From positions 248,001-312,000 of the forward strand of contig DAINDF010000003.1 of the NCBI GenBank assembly GCA_036732005.1: DNA of 64,000 bases, written 5' to 3'. The stretch's first letter is position 1. Each line of letters starts with the position of its first letter. A model generated the notes under the pieces. That model saw only the letters and a program-made list of their open reading frames with translations, had not been told where the DNA came from and made no database searches. A program made the translations under genes and the position numbers. Source of the stretch: UBA1926 sp036732005. Its GTDB lineage: Bacteria > Planctomycetota > Phycisphaerae > Phycisphaerales > UBA1924. Below, piece after piece: positions 33,925 through 42,382 of this stretch.

Positions 33925-34347
33925 TCAGACCCGCCGGCCCGCCGCGTCGATCGCCCGGGGATAGTGCCGAATCTCGACCGGCTTCCGCCCGCCCGGGTCG
34001 AAATCCACCGCGACCACATCCACCCGCACCGGCCTGCCCCCGAGCCCACGCCGACTCGAAACCTCCCCGGCGAGCCGCGCGAGTTTCTTCGCTTTCGCCG
34101 GGGTGATCGCCCGCTCCGGCAGGCGGGGCGGGTCACCCGCCGCCGCGACCCGGGCCTTGACCTCGACGAGGACCACGCACGGCCCCTCCTCGAACAGCAG
34201 ATCGATCTCCCCCGACATGAGCCTGAGATTCCGGGCCAGCAACCGGTAGCCCCGGCGGCGCAGAAACCGCTCGGCGGCCCGCTCGCCCCGGCGCCAGACC
34301 GAGTCACCCCGCCGCGACGCCCACCGCGCGAACAGCCGCCGGAGCAT
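33925..34347 (-). CDS. YraN family protein (UPF0102)
   Basis: The 140-residue product matches the YraN/UPF0102 family: RGERAAERFLRRRGYRLLAR, NLRLMSGEIDLLFEEGPCVV, LVEVKAR. The GEIDLL and EVKAR segments form the PD-(D/E)xK nuclease-like fold. The family has no firmly assigned role. ATG 34347 is seven bases after the stop of the SurA-like gene, so the two are co-transcribed. The longer frame reaching 34434 overlaps that gene and is not needed. Confidence 0.88.
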   Translation of the reverse strand: MLRRLFARWASRRGDSVWRRGERAAERFLRRRGYRLLARNLRLMSGEIDLLFEEGPCVVLVEVKARVAAAGDPPRLPERAITPAKAKKLARLAGEVSSRRGLGGRPVRVDVVAVDFDPGGRKPVEIRHYPRAIDAAGRRV

Positions 34348-34354
34348 CGCCGCC

Positions 34355-35605
34355 TCACCGCCTCGGCGTCGCGGGCGCGGGGGCGTACCGCTGGGTCGCG
34401 ATCGCCAGGAGGCGCACGCCCATGCGGTCGACATCCGACACGCTCGCCCGCCCGAGCAGGCGGTCGATGTAGCGCTCGAGCTCCTCGTTGACGCGCTCCT
34501 CGCGGATCTCGCTCGCGATCGGGAGCTGGGCGTCGTACAGCGGCACCGCGCCCTCGACCACCGACTCGAGGTGGAGCCAGATCAACGACGACCCGAACGC
34601 GATCGGGCCCGTCCACGCCCCGGGCTCGAGCGCCCGCGCGGGGTCGTTCAGCTCGGGCGGGCCGAAAAACTCGGCCTCGGAACGCGGGGGCGCGAACCGG
34701 ACCTCCTTGAGACCGCCCTCGTCGAGCGTCCAGGTGTTGAGCGGGCCCTGCGCGATCTCCGGGAACGGGATCCCGGCGCGGAGGTCCGCGTTCACGCTCG
34801 CCGCGGCCGACTCGTCCGCCGCGTCGACACGCATCACCCAGAGCCGCGCCGTCGGGTCCGGGTTGTACTTCGCCTGGTCGCGCCTGTACCGCTGCACGAT
34901 GTCACGCCAGGAGACATTCACCCGGCTCGAGATCTCCTCCTGGATCGTGAAACGCACAAGCGTGCGGTCCTCCCGCTGCCTGAGGTACTCCTCCTCCGTC
35001 AGCCCCTGCTCGCTGCGAAGCCGCTGCTCGGCCAGCGCCCGGCTCCCCAGGTTCTGGCTGATCAGATTCTGTCGCACATCCTCGAGGAACCGCCTCAGCC
35101 CCGCCTTCTGCTCGGTCGTCAGCTTGCTCAGCGCCTCGGCCCGGAGCAGCTCGTCGGTGATCAGCGAGCGGAGTTCACCCCGGATGACCCCCGCGGCCGC
35201 GGTGATCCAGCGGTCCCGGTCCAGCCGCTCCGCCTCGGCGCGGAGCCTCCCCTCGATCGGGTCGAGGAACTCGCTGGCGAACACGGGCCGGCCGTTGATG
35301 TCCCCCACCTTCGCGTCCAGCAGCACGGGCGCCTCGACCGGCGCCGCCGAATCGGTCAGGCTGAGGGGCTCGCCGGGGGTCACGGTAAACGCCGAGAGCG
35401 GGGGCTCGCCCGAAGCCGGTGTCGCCGCGGGGCTCGGCGGCGGCGGCGCCAGAACCTGCGTCTCACCCGGGACCGGCTCGCGGACAAACTGCGAAGGCTC
35501 GACGCGGGTGACCGTCCGCCGCGCCGACCCCGGGCCCCACCCGCACCCCGGCGCGAGCGCAAGACCCGCCGCGAGAAGGAGAACGGCACGGTGCACTCGA
35601 CGCAT
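34355..35605 (-). CDS. SurA/PrsA-like lipoprotein, putative peptidyl-prolyl isomerase or chaperone
   Basis: The 416-residue product has a lipoprotein signal (AVLLLAAGLALAPGC, lipobox APGC at about 19-21). A proline-rich linker follows, then a SurA_N-like helical domain (VGDINGRPVFASEFLDPIEG, DELLRAEALSKLTTEQKAGL, EQGLTEEEYLRQREDRTLV). The rotamase-like region (VNADLRAGIPFPEIAQGPLN, GAWTGPIAFGSSLIWLHLES) is divergent. It is likely an outer-envelope folding factor. It is divergent from the DUF1844 gene and starts a two-gene unit with yraN. Whether it keeps isomerase activity is uncertain. Confidence 0.75.
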   Translation of the reverse strand: MRRVHRAVLLLAAGLALAPGCGWGPGSARRTVTRVEPSQFVREPVPGETQVLAPPPPSPAATPASGEPPLSAFTVTPGEPLSLTDSAAPVEAPVLLDAKVGDINGRPVFASEFLDPIEGRLRAEAERLDRDRWITAAAGVIRGELRSLITDELLRAEALSKLTTEQKAGLRRFLEDVRQNLISQNLGSRALAEQRLRSEQGLTEEEYLRQREDRTLVRFTIQEEISSRVNVSWRDIVQRYRRDQAKYNPDPTARLWVMRVDAADESAAASVNADLRAGIPFPEIAQGPLNTWTLDEGGLKEVRFAPPRSEAEFFGPPELNDPARALEPGAWTGPIAFGSSLIWLHLESVVEGAVPLYDAQLPIASEIREERVNEELERYIDRLLGRASVSDVDRMGVRLLAIATQRYAPAPATPRR

Positions 35606-35633
35606 GGCTCGGCTCCCGGGCCCCTGGGGCCCC

Positions 35634-35639
35634 TAGACT
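35634..35639 (+). promoter_or_regulatory. candidate -10 element of DUF1844 gene
   Basis: TAGACT lies 59 bases before ATG 35699, in the divergent region with the SurA-like gene. A very similar TAGACT followed by CCGG occurs upstream of sdhC at 36193, suggesting a shared promoter type. Confidence 0.35.
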
Positions 35640-35698
35640 GCTCCGGATCGGGAGACGCAACCGGTCATCCCGGAAACCCCCGCGAAGGAGGCCCCGAC

Positions 35699-36154
35699 AT
35701 GGCCGACGGCGATCAGCCCAAGATTATCGTCGATGACGACTGGAAGTCGCAAGCGCAGGCCGAGAAGGCCAAACTCGCCGAGCAAGCCAGAGCCTCCGAG
35801 GCCGCCAAGCAGGGCGACCTGCCCGAGAAACTCGGCTTTTCTGATCTGGTCCGCCTCTTCGCCACGCAGGCGCTGATGTACCTCGGGGCCTTCCCCGACC
35901 CCCAGACCGGGCGGGCGATGGTCGCCCTCGACATCGCCAAACTGAATATCGACCTCCTCGCGGTGGTTGAGGAGAAGACAAAGGGCAATCTCTCCGCCCA
36001 GGAGAAGGAGATGCTCGAGGGCACCCTCCACGAACTCCGGCTCCAATATGTCGAGATCGCCCGCGCCATCCAGACCGCCGCCGACGAGGGACGCATCGCG
36101 CCCGACGGGACCATGCGCCCCCCGACCCCGGGCGGGCCCCCGCCGATCGCCTGA
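35699..36154 (+). CDS. DUF1844 domain-containing protein
   Basis: The 151-residue product has the DUF1844 core at about 45-110: FSDLVRLFATQALMYLGAFP, DIAKLNIDLLAVVEEKTKGN, LSAQEKEMLEGTLHELRLQY. The N-terminal part is charged and helical, the C-terminal 25 residues are proline-rich. AAGGAGG precedes ATG 35699. DUF1844 proteins are widespread in Planctomycetes and some other phyla and have no known function. It lies upstream of the sdh operon with its own promoter-like hexamer. Confidence 0.88.
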   Translation: MADGDQPKIIVDDDWKSQAQAEKAKLAEQARASEAAKQGDLPEKLGFSDLVRLFATQALMYLGAFPDPQTGRAMVALDIAKLNIDLLAVVEEKTKGNLSAQEKEMLEGTLHELRLQYVEIARAIQTAADEGRIAPDGTMRPPTPGGPPPIA

Positions 36155-36192
36155 CGGCCCCGCCGCGGCGCACGGGAGCGCCGGGGAAGGAT

Positions 36193-36198
36193 TAGACT
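36193..36198 (+). promoter_or_regulatory. candidate -10 element of the sdh operon
   Basis: TAGACT lies 52 bases before GTG 36250. The next bases (CCGGG) resemble those after TAGACT at 35634. GAAGGA lies in the leader before the start codon. Confidence 0.35.
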
Positions 36199-36249
36199 CC
36201 GGGTGTCTGCCGGGCACGATCGCCCGGACCATCGCGAAGGACCGTTACC

Positions 36250-37125
36250 GTGGCTGAGCAGCAGAGTTTCCTGGAGCGGCACCACTTCCTCCTCCGCCGG
36301 CTTCACTCGCTCTCGGGCATCGTCCCGATCGGCGCGTTCCTCATCACACACCTGACGACCAATTCCTCCGTCCTCTGGGGCGCGCTCAACAGCCGCGCCG
36401 CCGTCTACGCCGACGACCCCATCGGCCGGGGCGTCGCGACCTTCCAGCACGAGGTCAACTTCATCAACAACCTCCCGTTCCTCGTCCTCATCGAGGTCTT
36501 CGGGCTCTGGCTCCCCATCGCCTTCCACGCCGTGCTGGGCGTCGTCTACGCCATGACCGGCTCGAAGAACACCCGCGCCTACGCCTACCAGGACAACCGC
36601 CGCTATGTCTGGCAGCGCCTCAGCGGGTATGTCGGCGTCCTGTTCATCTTCTACCACATCGCCACCCTCCGCTGGGGCTGGGTCTTCCTCGTCCCCGACG
36701 GCACGAAGTGGAGCCACCACTTCGCCGCCTCGACCCTCACCGCCGCCATCCGGGGCGAGGCCGGCGAGTGGACCCCCGCGGGCATGGTCGTCGCCCTGTT
36801 CTACTTCGTCGGCGTGAGCTCGCTGGTCTTCCACTTCGCCAACGGGCTCTGGACCGCCGCGATCACCTGGGGCGTCACGGTGTCCAAGGCCGCCCAGCAG
36901 CGCTGGGGGTATGTCTGCGCCGCCCTGGGCGTCGCCCTGATGGGGGCCGCCTGGGCCTCCCTGGGCGGGTTCCTCTTCGCCGTCGACTACCACGCCGCCC
37001 ACGAGGTCGAGAAGAAGATGTTCATCGAGCACTACGGGCCCGAGGCCTACCTCGAGCACCTCGCCGAGCACCGAGCCGACCCGACGACGGACGGCCCGGG
37101 CCTCGCCGGAGCCCCCCACGACTGA
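36250..37125 (+). CDS. sdhC: succinate dehydrogenase cytochrome b subunit
   Basis: The 291-residue membrane protein has five hydrophobic helices, as in the single-subunit cytochrome b558 type of succinate:quinone reductase. Heme-ligand candidates are His in LHSLSGIVPIGAFLITHL, FHAVLGVVY, FYHIATLRW and VFHFANGLW. It anchors SdhA/SdhB at the membrane and passes electrons to quinone. It starts at GTG 36250 and precedes sdhA by 60 bases. No sdhD is present, which fits this class. Confidence 0.93.
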   Translation: MAEQQSFLERHHFLLRRLHSLSGIVPIGAFLITHLTTNSSVLWGALNSRAAVYADDPIGRGVATFQHEVNFINNLPFLVLIEVFGLWLPIAFHAVLGVVYAMTGSKNTRAYAYQDNRRYVWQRLSGYVGVLFIFYHIATLRWGWVFLVPDGTKWSHHFAASTLTAAIRGEAGEWTPAGMVVALFYFVGVSSLVFHFANGLWTAAITWGVTVSKAAQQRWGYVCAALGVALMGAAWASLGGFLFAVDYHAAHEVEKKMFIEHYGPEAYLEHLAEHRADPTTDGPGLAGAPHD

Positions 37126-37185
37126 GCCCCCGCCGCCCCACCGCCCGCATCGGGGCCCGGGGCCGCGACGAAACGAGGATCGGCA

Positions 37186-39147
37186 ATGGCAGAACAACGC
37201 GTGATCGTGGTCGGAGGCGGGCTCGCCGGGCTGGCGGCCGCGGTGCGGGTCGCCGAGGCGGGCGTGCCGGTGGATCTGTTCAGCATGATCCCCGTCAAGC
37301 GCTCGCACAGCGTCTGCGCCCAGGGCGGCATCAACGCCTGCAACGAGGTCGCCCGCCAGCAGGGCTACTCCGAGTACCAGCACTTCGACGAGACCATCTA
37401 CGGGGGCGACTACCTCGCCGACCAGCACCCCGTCCTCGAGATGGCCAACTGGGCCCCCCGCATCATCGACCTGCTCGACCGCATGGGCGTGCCCTTCAAC
37501 CGCACGAACGAGGGCCGGCGTGACCTCCGCCTCTTCGGCGGCTCGCTCTTCAAAAGGACCCATTTCTCGGGCGCCACCACGGGGCAGCAGCTCCTCTACG
37601 CCCTCGACGAGCAGACCCGACGCTACGAGGCCGAGGGCAAGGTCAACAAGTACGAGTGGTGGGAGTTCCTCTGGCCCGTCACCGAGGGCGAGGGGGCGGA
37701 CAAACGCTGCGTCGGCATCGTCGCCCAGGACATGCGCACGATGCAGATCCGCGCCTTCCGCGCCGACGCCGTCGTCATGGCGACCGGCGGCAACGGGCTC
37801 ATCTTCGGCAAGAGCACCAACTCGGTCATCTGCACCGGAGGCGCCGCCGCCCGCTGCTACCAGGCCGGCGCGTGGTACGGCAACGCCGAGATGATCCAGG
37901 TCCACCCCACCGCCATCCCCGGCGCCGACAAATGCCGCCTCATGAGCGAATCCGCCCGCGGCGAGGGCGGACGCGTCTGGGTCCCCCGCAAGCCCGGAGA
38001 TCCCCGCGCCCCGCGTGACATCCCCGAGAACGAGCGCTGGTACTTCCTTGAGGAGAAGTACCCCGCCTACGGCAACCTCGTGCCACGCGACATCGCGACG
38101 CGCGAGATCTTCGATGTCTGCGTCAACCAGAACATGGGCGTCGGGGGCGAGAACCAGGTCTACCTCGACCTCACCCACCGCGACCCCGAGTACCTCACCC
38201 GCAAGCTCGGCGGCATCCTCCACATCTACGAGAAATTCGTCGGGGAAGACCCCCGCTTCACCCCCATGAAGATCTTCCCCGCCGTCCACTACACCATGGG
38301 CGGCATGTGGACCACCTACGCCCAGGGCACCTACAAGCCCCAGACCCCGCACGACGAGCACAAGCCCGGCATGCCGCCCCCGGTCGACGCCGAGGTCGGA
38401 CGCGGCATGGCGTACGGCGACCCACGCAACATGTCCACCAACATCAAGGGCCTCTATGCCTTCGGCGAGGTCAACTTCGCCTACCACGGCGCCACCCGCC
38501 TCGGCGCCAACGCCCTGCTCAGCTGCATCTTCGACGGGCTCTTCTGCGGACTCGGCGTGGTCAACTTCGTCCGCGACGCGGCCAAGAACCCCGCCGCCGA
38601 TCTCCCCCAGTCGCTCTACGACGCCGTCGTCAAGCAGGAGGAAGACAAGGCAGGCCGCCTCATCGCCAGCGCCGGAACGGGCGACACCCCCGCCCACAAC
38701 GCCTACATCATCGGCAAGGAAATGGGCGACGAAATGACCGCGGCCTCGACCGTCGTCAAGACCGGCCCCCGCCTCGAGAAGTGCCTGGGCAAGATCGCCG
38801 AGCTCCGCGACCGCTACGCCAAGGTCCGCCTCTCCGACACCGCGACCTGGACGAATCAGGCCCTCTCCTACGCCCGCGCCGTCGGCGACATGCTCATCAT
38901 GGCCGAGGCGATCGCAAAGGCCGGCCTGCTCCGCGAGGAGAGCCGCGGCTCGCACTACCGCACCGACTTCCCCGACCGCGACGACGAGCGGTTCTGGAGG
39001 GCCTCCGTCGCCCGATTCAATCCGGACACCGGCGCGTCCGACATCGCGTTCGAGGAGGTCCGCGCCGGGCTCGTCACGCCCAGGGCCCGCACCTACGGCA
39101 AGACCGACAAGAAGGCCGAAAAGAAAGAACCCGTCGCCGCGGGCTGA
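37186..39147 (+). CDS. sdhA: succinate dehydrogenase/fumarate reductase flavoprotein subunit
   Basis: The 653-residue product has FAD binding VIVVGGGLAGLAAAVRVAEA near 5-24, the SHSVCAQGGINAC segment where a histidine binds FAD covalently in the family, MATGGNGLIFGKSTNS, and substrate-site HPTAIPGADKCRLMSESARG. The C-terminal segment RGSHYRTDFPDRDDERFW is also typical. It oxidises succinate to fumarate in the TCA cycle and passes electrons to SdhB. It sits in an sdhC-sdhA-x-sdhB operon, with an unrelated gene before sdhB. Confidence 0.96.
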   Translation: MAEQRVIVVGGGLAGLAAAVRVAEAGVPVDLFSMIPVKRSHSVCAQGGINACNEVARQQGYSEYQHFDETIYGGDYLADQHPVLEMANWAPRIIDLLDRMGVPFNRTNEGRRDLRLFGGSLFKRTHFSGATTGQQLLYALDEQTRRYEAEGKVNKYEWWEFLWPVTEGEGADKRCVGIVAQDMRTMQIRAFRADAVVMATGGNGLIFGKSTNSVICTGGAAARCYQAGAWYGNAEMIQVHPTAIPGADKCRLMSESARGEGGRVWVPRKPGDPRAPRDIPENERWYFLEEKYPAYGNLVPRDIATREIFDVCVNQNMGVGGENQVYLDLTHRDPEYLTRKLGGILHIYEKFVGEDPRFTPMKIFPAVHYTMGGMWTTYAQGTYKPQTPHDEHKPGMPPPVDAEVGRGMAYGDPRNMSTNIKGLYAFGEVNFAYHGATRLGANALLSCIFDGLFCGLGVVNFVRDAAKNPAADLPQSLYDAVVKQEEDKAGRLIASAGTGDTPAHNAYIIGKEMGDEMTAASTVVKTGPRLEKCLGKIAELRDRYAKVRLSDTATWTNQALSYARAVGDMLIMAEAIAKAGLLREESRGSHYRTDFPDRDDERFWRASVARFNPDTGASDIAFEEVRAGLVTPRARTYGKTDKKAEKKEPVAAG

Positions 39148-39163
39148 ACGCACCCCCGAGCCG

Positions 39164-39700
39164 ATGACCACCATCGAAAGACACAACCCCACGGAGGTCG
39201 CCCTGGGCATGCTCGGAGAAGGATCGAGGCTGCTCCAGGTCGCGCGCCGAGCCTCCTCGGTCGGGCCCGTGCTCGGGGGCGTCGCCGTCTTCCTCCACGG
39301 CTACCGCCGGACAACCGAGGACATCGACCTCTTCGCCGACGACGCCGCCAAGGCCGCCGAGGCTCTCGTGTCGCTCGGGGCCCGCTGGGATCCCCAGCGC
39401 CGCGAGCATGTGCTCGAGGGCATCCCCGTCCACCTCGTCACCGCGGCGGAAACCGGAGATCCCCCCGCATCGAGCGCGGAGATCGACGGCGTCCGGGTCG
39501 TCGCCCTCGCCGATCTCATCCGGTTCAAACTCCGCACGGGAACCCGTTCGGTCGCCCGTTCGAAGGACCTCGCGGATGTCGTCGAACTCATCCGAAGGGT
39601 GCCCCTCGACAAGTCGTTCGCGGGCCGCCTCCCCCCCGACCTGAGAAGCGACTTCAAGAGGCTCGTCGACGCCGTCGCCCAGGACGGCCCCCGACACTGA
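39164..39700 (+). CDS. nucleotidyltransferase-like protein (AbiEii-like fold) inside the sdh operon
   Basis: The 178-residue product has the minimal nucleotidyltransferase pattern: VLGGVAVFLHGYRRTTEDIDLF near 37-58, with the GG, then H-G-x-R-x-T-x-D-x-D acidic pair. The later LADLIRFKLRTGTRSVARSKDLADV has the K-x-R-x-KD helix seen in AbiEii/MNT-type proteins. It begins 16 bases after sdhA and ends 41 bases before sdhB, on the same strand and with the same codon style. The substrate is unknown. Its position in a respiratory operon is unusual. No partner toxin or antitoxin gene is adjacent. Confidence 0.75.
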   Translation: MTTIERHNPTEVALGMLGEGSRLLQVARRASSVGPVLGGVAVFLHGYRRTTEDIDLFADDAAKAAEALVSLGARWDPQRREHVLEGIPVHLVTAAETGDPPASSAEIDGVRVVALADLIRFKLRTGTRSVARSKDLADVVELIRRVPLDKSFAGRLPPDLRSDFKRLVDAVAQDGPRH

Positions 39701-39741
39701 CGCGTCAACCGGGGCCGACCCCGGTTCCAGGAGCGATTGCG

Positions 39742-40578
39742 ATGACCACCGCGACGACCAGCCAAGCCCCGACGCACACGCCCGCCGCTCGAACCGGCAC
39801 GCGCACCGTCACCTTCCGCATCAAACGCTGCGACGGGCCCGGCAAGCCGACCAGGTGGGAGGCCTTCGCCATCCCCGTCGGCAAGAACGCCAATGTCATC
39901 TCCTGCCTCCAGTGGATCGCCGCCAACCCGACGACCACCGAGGGCAAGCCCTCCACCCCCGTCGTCTGGGAGTCCTCCTGCCTCGAAGAGGTCTGCGGCG
40001 CCTGCACCATGCTCATCAACGGACGCGTCCGCCAGTCCTGCTCGGCCCTGATCGACGAGATCGCCCCGCGCGACGGGGACACCGTCACCCTCGAACCCAT
40101 GAGCAAGTTCCCCGTCATCCGGGACCTCTGGGTCGACCGCTCACGCATGTTCGACGCCCTCAAGCGCGTCAAGGCCTGGGTCCCCATCGACGGAACCTAC
40201 AGCCTCGGCGCCGGGCCCACCGAGAGCCCCGCCGACCAGGAGACACGCTACAAACTCAGCGAGTGCATGTCCTGCGGCTGCTGCGTCGAGGCCTGCCCCC
40301 AGTACCACCTCGAACCCGACAGCGAGGCATGGAACTCCGCCTTCATCGGCCCCGCCGCCATCAGCCAGGCCCGCCTCTTCAACGAGCACGCCACCGGCAA
40401 GCAGCACAAGCCCGACCGCCTCGACGCCCTCATGGGCCCGGGAGGCGTCAGCGACTGCGGCAACGCCCAGAACTGCGTCAAGGTCTGCCCCAAGGAGATC
40501 CCCCTCACCGAGTCCATCGCCGCCATCGGCCGCTCGGTGACCCTCCACGCATTCAAGAAGTTCTTCCAGATGAAGTGA
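39742..40578 (+). CDS. sdhB: succinate dehydrogenase iron-sulfur subunit
   Basis: The 278-residue product has the N-terminal 2Fe-2S domain (SSCLEEVCGACTMLINGR, then RQSCSAL) and the C-terminal 4Fe-4S and 3Fe-4S motifs (CMSCGCCVEACPQY and DCGNAQNCVKVCPKEIPL). It carries electrons from SdhA to the cytochrome b. AGGAG precedes ATG 39742. The N-terminal 20 residues (Thr/Ala/Pro-rich) are an extension. It is the last gene of the operon. Confidence 0.96.
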   Translation: MTTATTSQAPTHTPAARTGTRTVTFRIKRCDGPGKPTRWEAFAIPVGKNANVISCLQWIAANPTTTEGKPSTPVVWESSCLEEVCGACTMLINGRVRQSCSALIDEIAPRDGDTVTLEPMSKFPVIRDLWVDRSRMFDALKRVKAWVPIDGTYSLGAGPTESPADQETRYKLSECMSCGCCVEACPQYHLEPDSEAWNSAFIGPAAISQARLFNEHATGKQHKPDRLDALMGPGGVSDCGNAQNCVKVCPKEIPLTESIAAIGRSVTLHAFKKFFQMK

Positions 40579-40587
40579 GCAGAACGC

Positions 40588-40929
40588 TCAGCCTTCAAGA
40601 TCCAGTCTTGGCCGTGGCTCCGTGTGCCGCCGAACCGCCCCCGCCTTCGGCGAGTACACCGGCCCGGGCGACGCCGGCTCGATCGGCAACCCGTCCTGCC
40701 CACCGTGCTCACGACGGTCCTCGTGCGCCTCCTCCTGCGAGTTGTCCTTCAGCGAACGCACCGCGTCCGCCCCCTCGGCCTCGGAGGTCTCCAGCAACTG
40801 GTCGAACTCGTCCCGGAACTGACGCTTCTGCCGCGCCGGCTCCTTCCGGTCCACCTCGCGCTTCGCCACCCGCGCCGCCTGAGGCGTCCCGGAGACCGAT
40901 CCCGCGAGATTCTGAACCGCCCAGTCCAT
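40588..40929 (-). CDS. small hypothetical protein, highly charged
   Basis: This 113-residue frame is convergent with sdhB, ten bases away. The product is charged and probably disordered or helical: RQKRQFRDEFDQLLETSEAE, GADAVRSLKDNSQEEAHEDR. I recall similar short Glu/Asp-rich proteins next to other planctomycete genes, but cannot confirm it. ATG 40929 has TAGATT four bases upstream and no ribosome site. No known domain, signal peptide or membrane helix is visible. It could still be a spurious frame. Confidence 0.5.
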   Translation of the reverse strand: MDWAVQNLAGSVSGTPQAARVAKREVDRKEPARQKRQFRDEFDQLLETSEAEGADAVRSLKDNSQEEAHEDRREHGGQDGLPIEPASPGPVYSPKAGAVRRHTEPRPRLDLEG

Positions 40930-40933
40930 CGCC

Positions 40934-40939
40934 AATCTA
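40934..40939 (-). promoter_or_regulatory. -10-like hexamer directly before a start codon
   Basis: TAGATT on the minus strand is followed by GGCG (four bases) and ATG 40929. The spacing fits a leaderless start and gives some support to the small gene. Confidence 0.35.
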
Positions 40940-41133
40940 TCGACCCCGCCCCCGCTCCCTCTCCAACGAATCCACCCCTAGGGGAATGCGTCCCCATAAC
41001 ACCACAACATGTCGTAGGGATTCCGCCCGAGCGCCCGCTTGACAACCCAACCAACGCCCCCAACCCGCCAACCCGAGCGTCCGATAGGCTGCGCCCTCGC
41101 GACCCCCCCACGCCGCCCATTCAGGAGACTCGC

Positions 41134-41511
41134 ATGCGACTCGGCAACTTCTCCGTCAGCCTCAGCGTCCAGGACCTCGCCGCCTCACGGGCCTTCTACG
41201 AAAAGCTCGGCTTCAAGGGCGTCGGCGGCGACGGCAAGTCCTGGCTCGTCCTCAAGAACGGCCTCGCCAGGATCGGCCTCTTCCAGGGCATGTTCCAGGG
41301 CAACATCCTCACCTTCAACCCGGGCTGGGACGGCGAAGGCCAACCCGTCGCCGAATTCGACGATGTCCGCGACATCCAACGCACCCTCCGCGACCGCGGC
41401 ATCGAGCCCGCCACCCCGGCCGATGAGTCCTCGACCGGGCCCGCCCACCTCGTGGTGATCGATCCGGACGGCAACACCATCCTCATCGATCAGCATGTCC
41501 CGAAGGCGTGA
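41134..41511 (+). CDS. VOC (glyoxalase/bleomycin-resistance) superfamily protein
   Basis: The 125-residue product is one VOC module pair. It has FSVSLSVQDLAASRAFYEKL near 6-25, GLARIGLFQG, and the closing HLVVIDPDGNTILIDQHVPK with the final metal-ligand position in the DPDGN turn. These enzymes bind a divalent metal and act on small molecules; the substrate is unknown. AGGAGA precedes ATG 41134. It stands alone between an intergenic region and convergent fabI. Confidence 0.85.
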   Translation: MRLGNFSVSLSVQDLAASRAFYEKLGFKGVGGDGKSWLVLKNGLARIGLFQGMFQGNILTFNPGWDGEGQPVAEFDDVRDIQRTLRDRGIEPATPADESSTGPAHLVVIDPDGNTILIDQHVPKA

Positions 41512-41518
41512 CGCCCCC

Positions 41519-42301
41519 TCAAACGCCGATCGTGTTCACCCCGCAGTCGACATAAATCGTCTCCCCCGTCACGCCCCGGCTCAGGTCGCTGACGAGGTAC
41601 ACCGCCGTGCCGCCCACATCCTCGCCCTCGGTCGCCCGGCGCAGCGGCGCCCGCTGCACGGAGTGCTCCGTCATCGTGTCCGTCCCCCCCACCGCCGAGG
41701 ACGCGAGCGTGCGCAGGTACCCGCCCGAGATCACATTCACGCGGATCTTCTGCTCCCCGAGTTCGGCCGCGAGATACCGCGCCGTGCACTCGAGCGCCGC
41801 CTTCGCCACGCCCATGACATTGTACCCGGGGACGACCTTCTCACCCCCGTAGTACGACATGCACAGGATCGACCCGCCCGTCCGGCTCATGGGCCCGCGG
41901 GCCCGCTTCGCCATCGCCGCCAGCGTGTAGGCCGAGATGTCCACCGCCTGCAGGTACGCCGCCCGAGGCGTGTCCGTGAACTTGCCCGGCGCGAGCCACT
42001 CACGCTCGGCGAACGCGATCGAGTGGATCAGAAAGTCCATCCGATCGAACGACCCGTTGTACTCCTCGAAGACCCGGTCGATCTCCCCGTCGCTCCCCGC
42101 GTCGAGCGGGCGGAGCCAGGCGTCCTCGCCCGAGATCCCCGCCACCGCCCGGCGGGTCCGCCGCTCGTTCTTCTCGCCCGGCAGATGGGTGTACGCGCAC
42201 CGCGCGCCCGCCTCCGTCAACGCCTTGGCGATGTACCAGGCGTACGACCGCTCGTTCGCCACCCCAACGACCAGCCCGATCTTGCCGTCCAGCAGCCCCA
42301 T
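41519..42301 (-). CDS. fabI: enoyl-[acyl-carrier-protein] reductase (NADH)
   Basis: The 260-residue product is a FabI-type SDR. It starts LLDGKIGLVVGVANERSYAW, where FabI has GVAN-x2-S-I/Y-A-W. The catalytic tyrosine and lysine are in GYNVMGVAKAALE with the family Y-x6-K spacing, preceded by SYYGGEKVVP. IRVNVISGGYLRTLASSA and DCGVNTIGV also fit. It catalyses the last reduction in fatty-acid elongation. GGAGG lies seven bases before ATG 42301. It lies between a convergent VOC gene and divergent nadC. Confidence 0.95.
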   Translation of the reverse strand: MGLLDGKIGLVVGVANERSYAWYIAKALTEAGARCAYTHLPGEKNERRTRRAVAGISGEDAWLRPLDAGSDGEIDRVFEEYNGSFDRMDFLIHSIAFAEREWLAPGKFTDTPRAAYLQAVDISAYTLAAMAKRARGPMSRTGGSILCMSYYGGEKVVPGYNVMGVAKAALECTARYLAAELGEQKIRVNVISGGYLRTLASSAVGGTDTMTEHSVQRAPLRRATEGEDVGGTAVYLVSDLSRGVTGETIYVDCGVNTIGV

Positions 42302-42371
42302 GCACAACCTCCGTCTTCGCGATGCCCAGTCTAGGTCGCCCCCGCCCGGCCCGGGTCACCCTCCCACCCCG

Positions 42372-42377
42372 TAGCAT
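42372..42377 (+). promoter_or_regulatory. -10-like hexamer directly before nadC start
   Basis: TAGCAT is followed by GCGCC (five bases) and ATG 42383. No Shine-Dalgarno sequence is present. It lies in the 81-base gap to divergent fabI. Confidence 0.4.
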
Positions 42378-42382
42378 GCGCC

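Noticed and set aside
40975..40984. The perfect 10-bp palindrome CCCCTAGGGG as an operator
   Set aside because: Short GC-rich palindromes are expected by chance in this DNA, and it has no fixed relation to either neighbouring start codon.
41039..41044. A perfect TTGACA upstream of the VOC gene
   Set aside because: No -10-like hexamer lies 15-19 bases downstream; the nearest candidate, TAGGCT at 41085, is 40 bases away.
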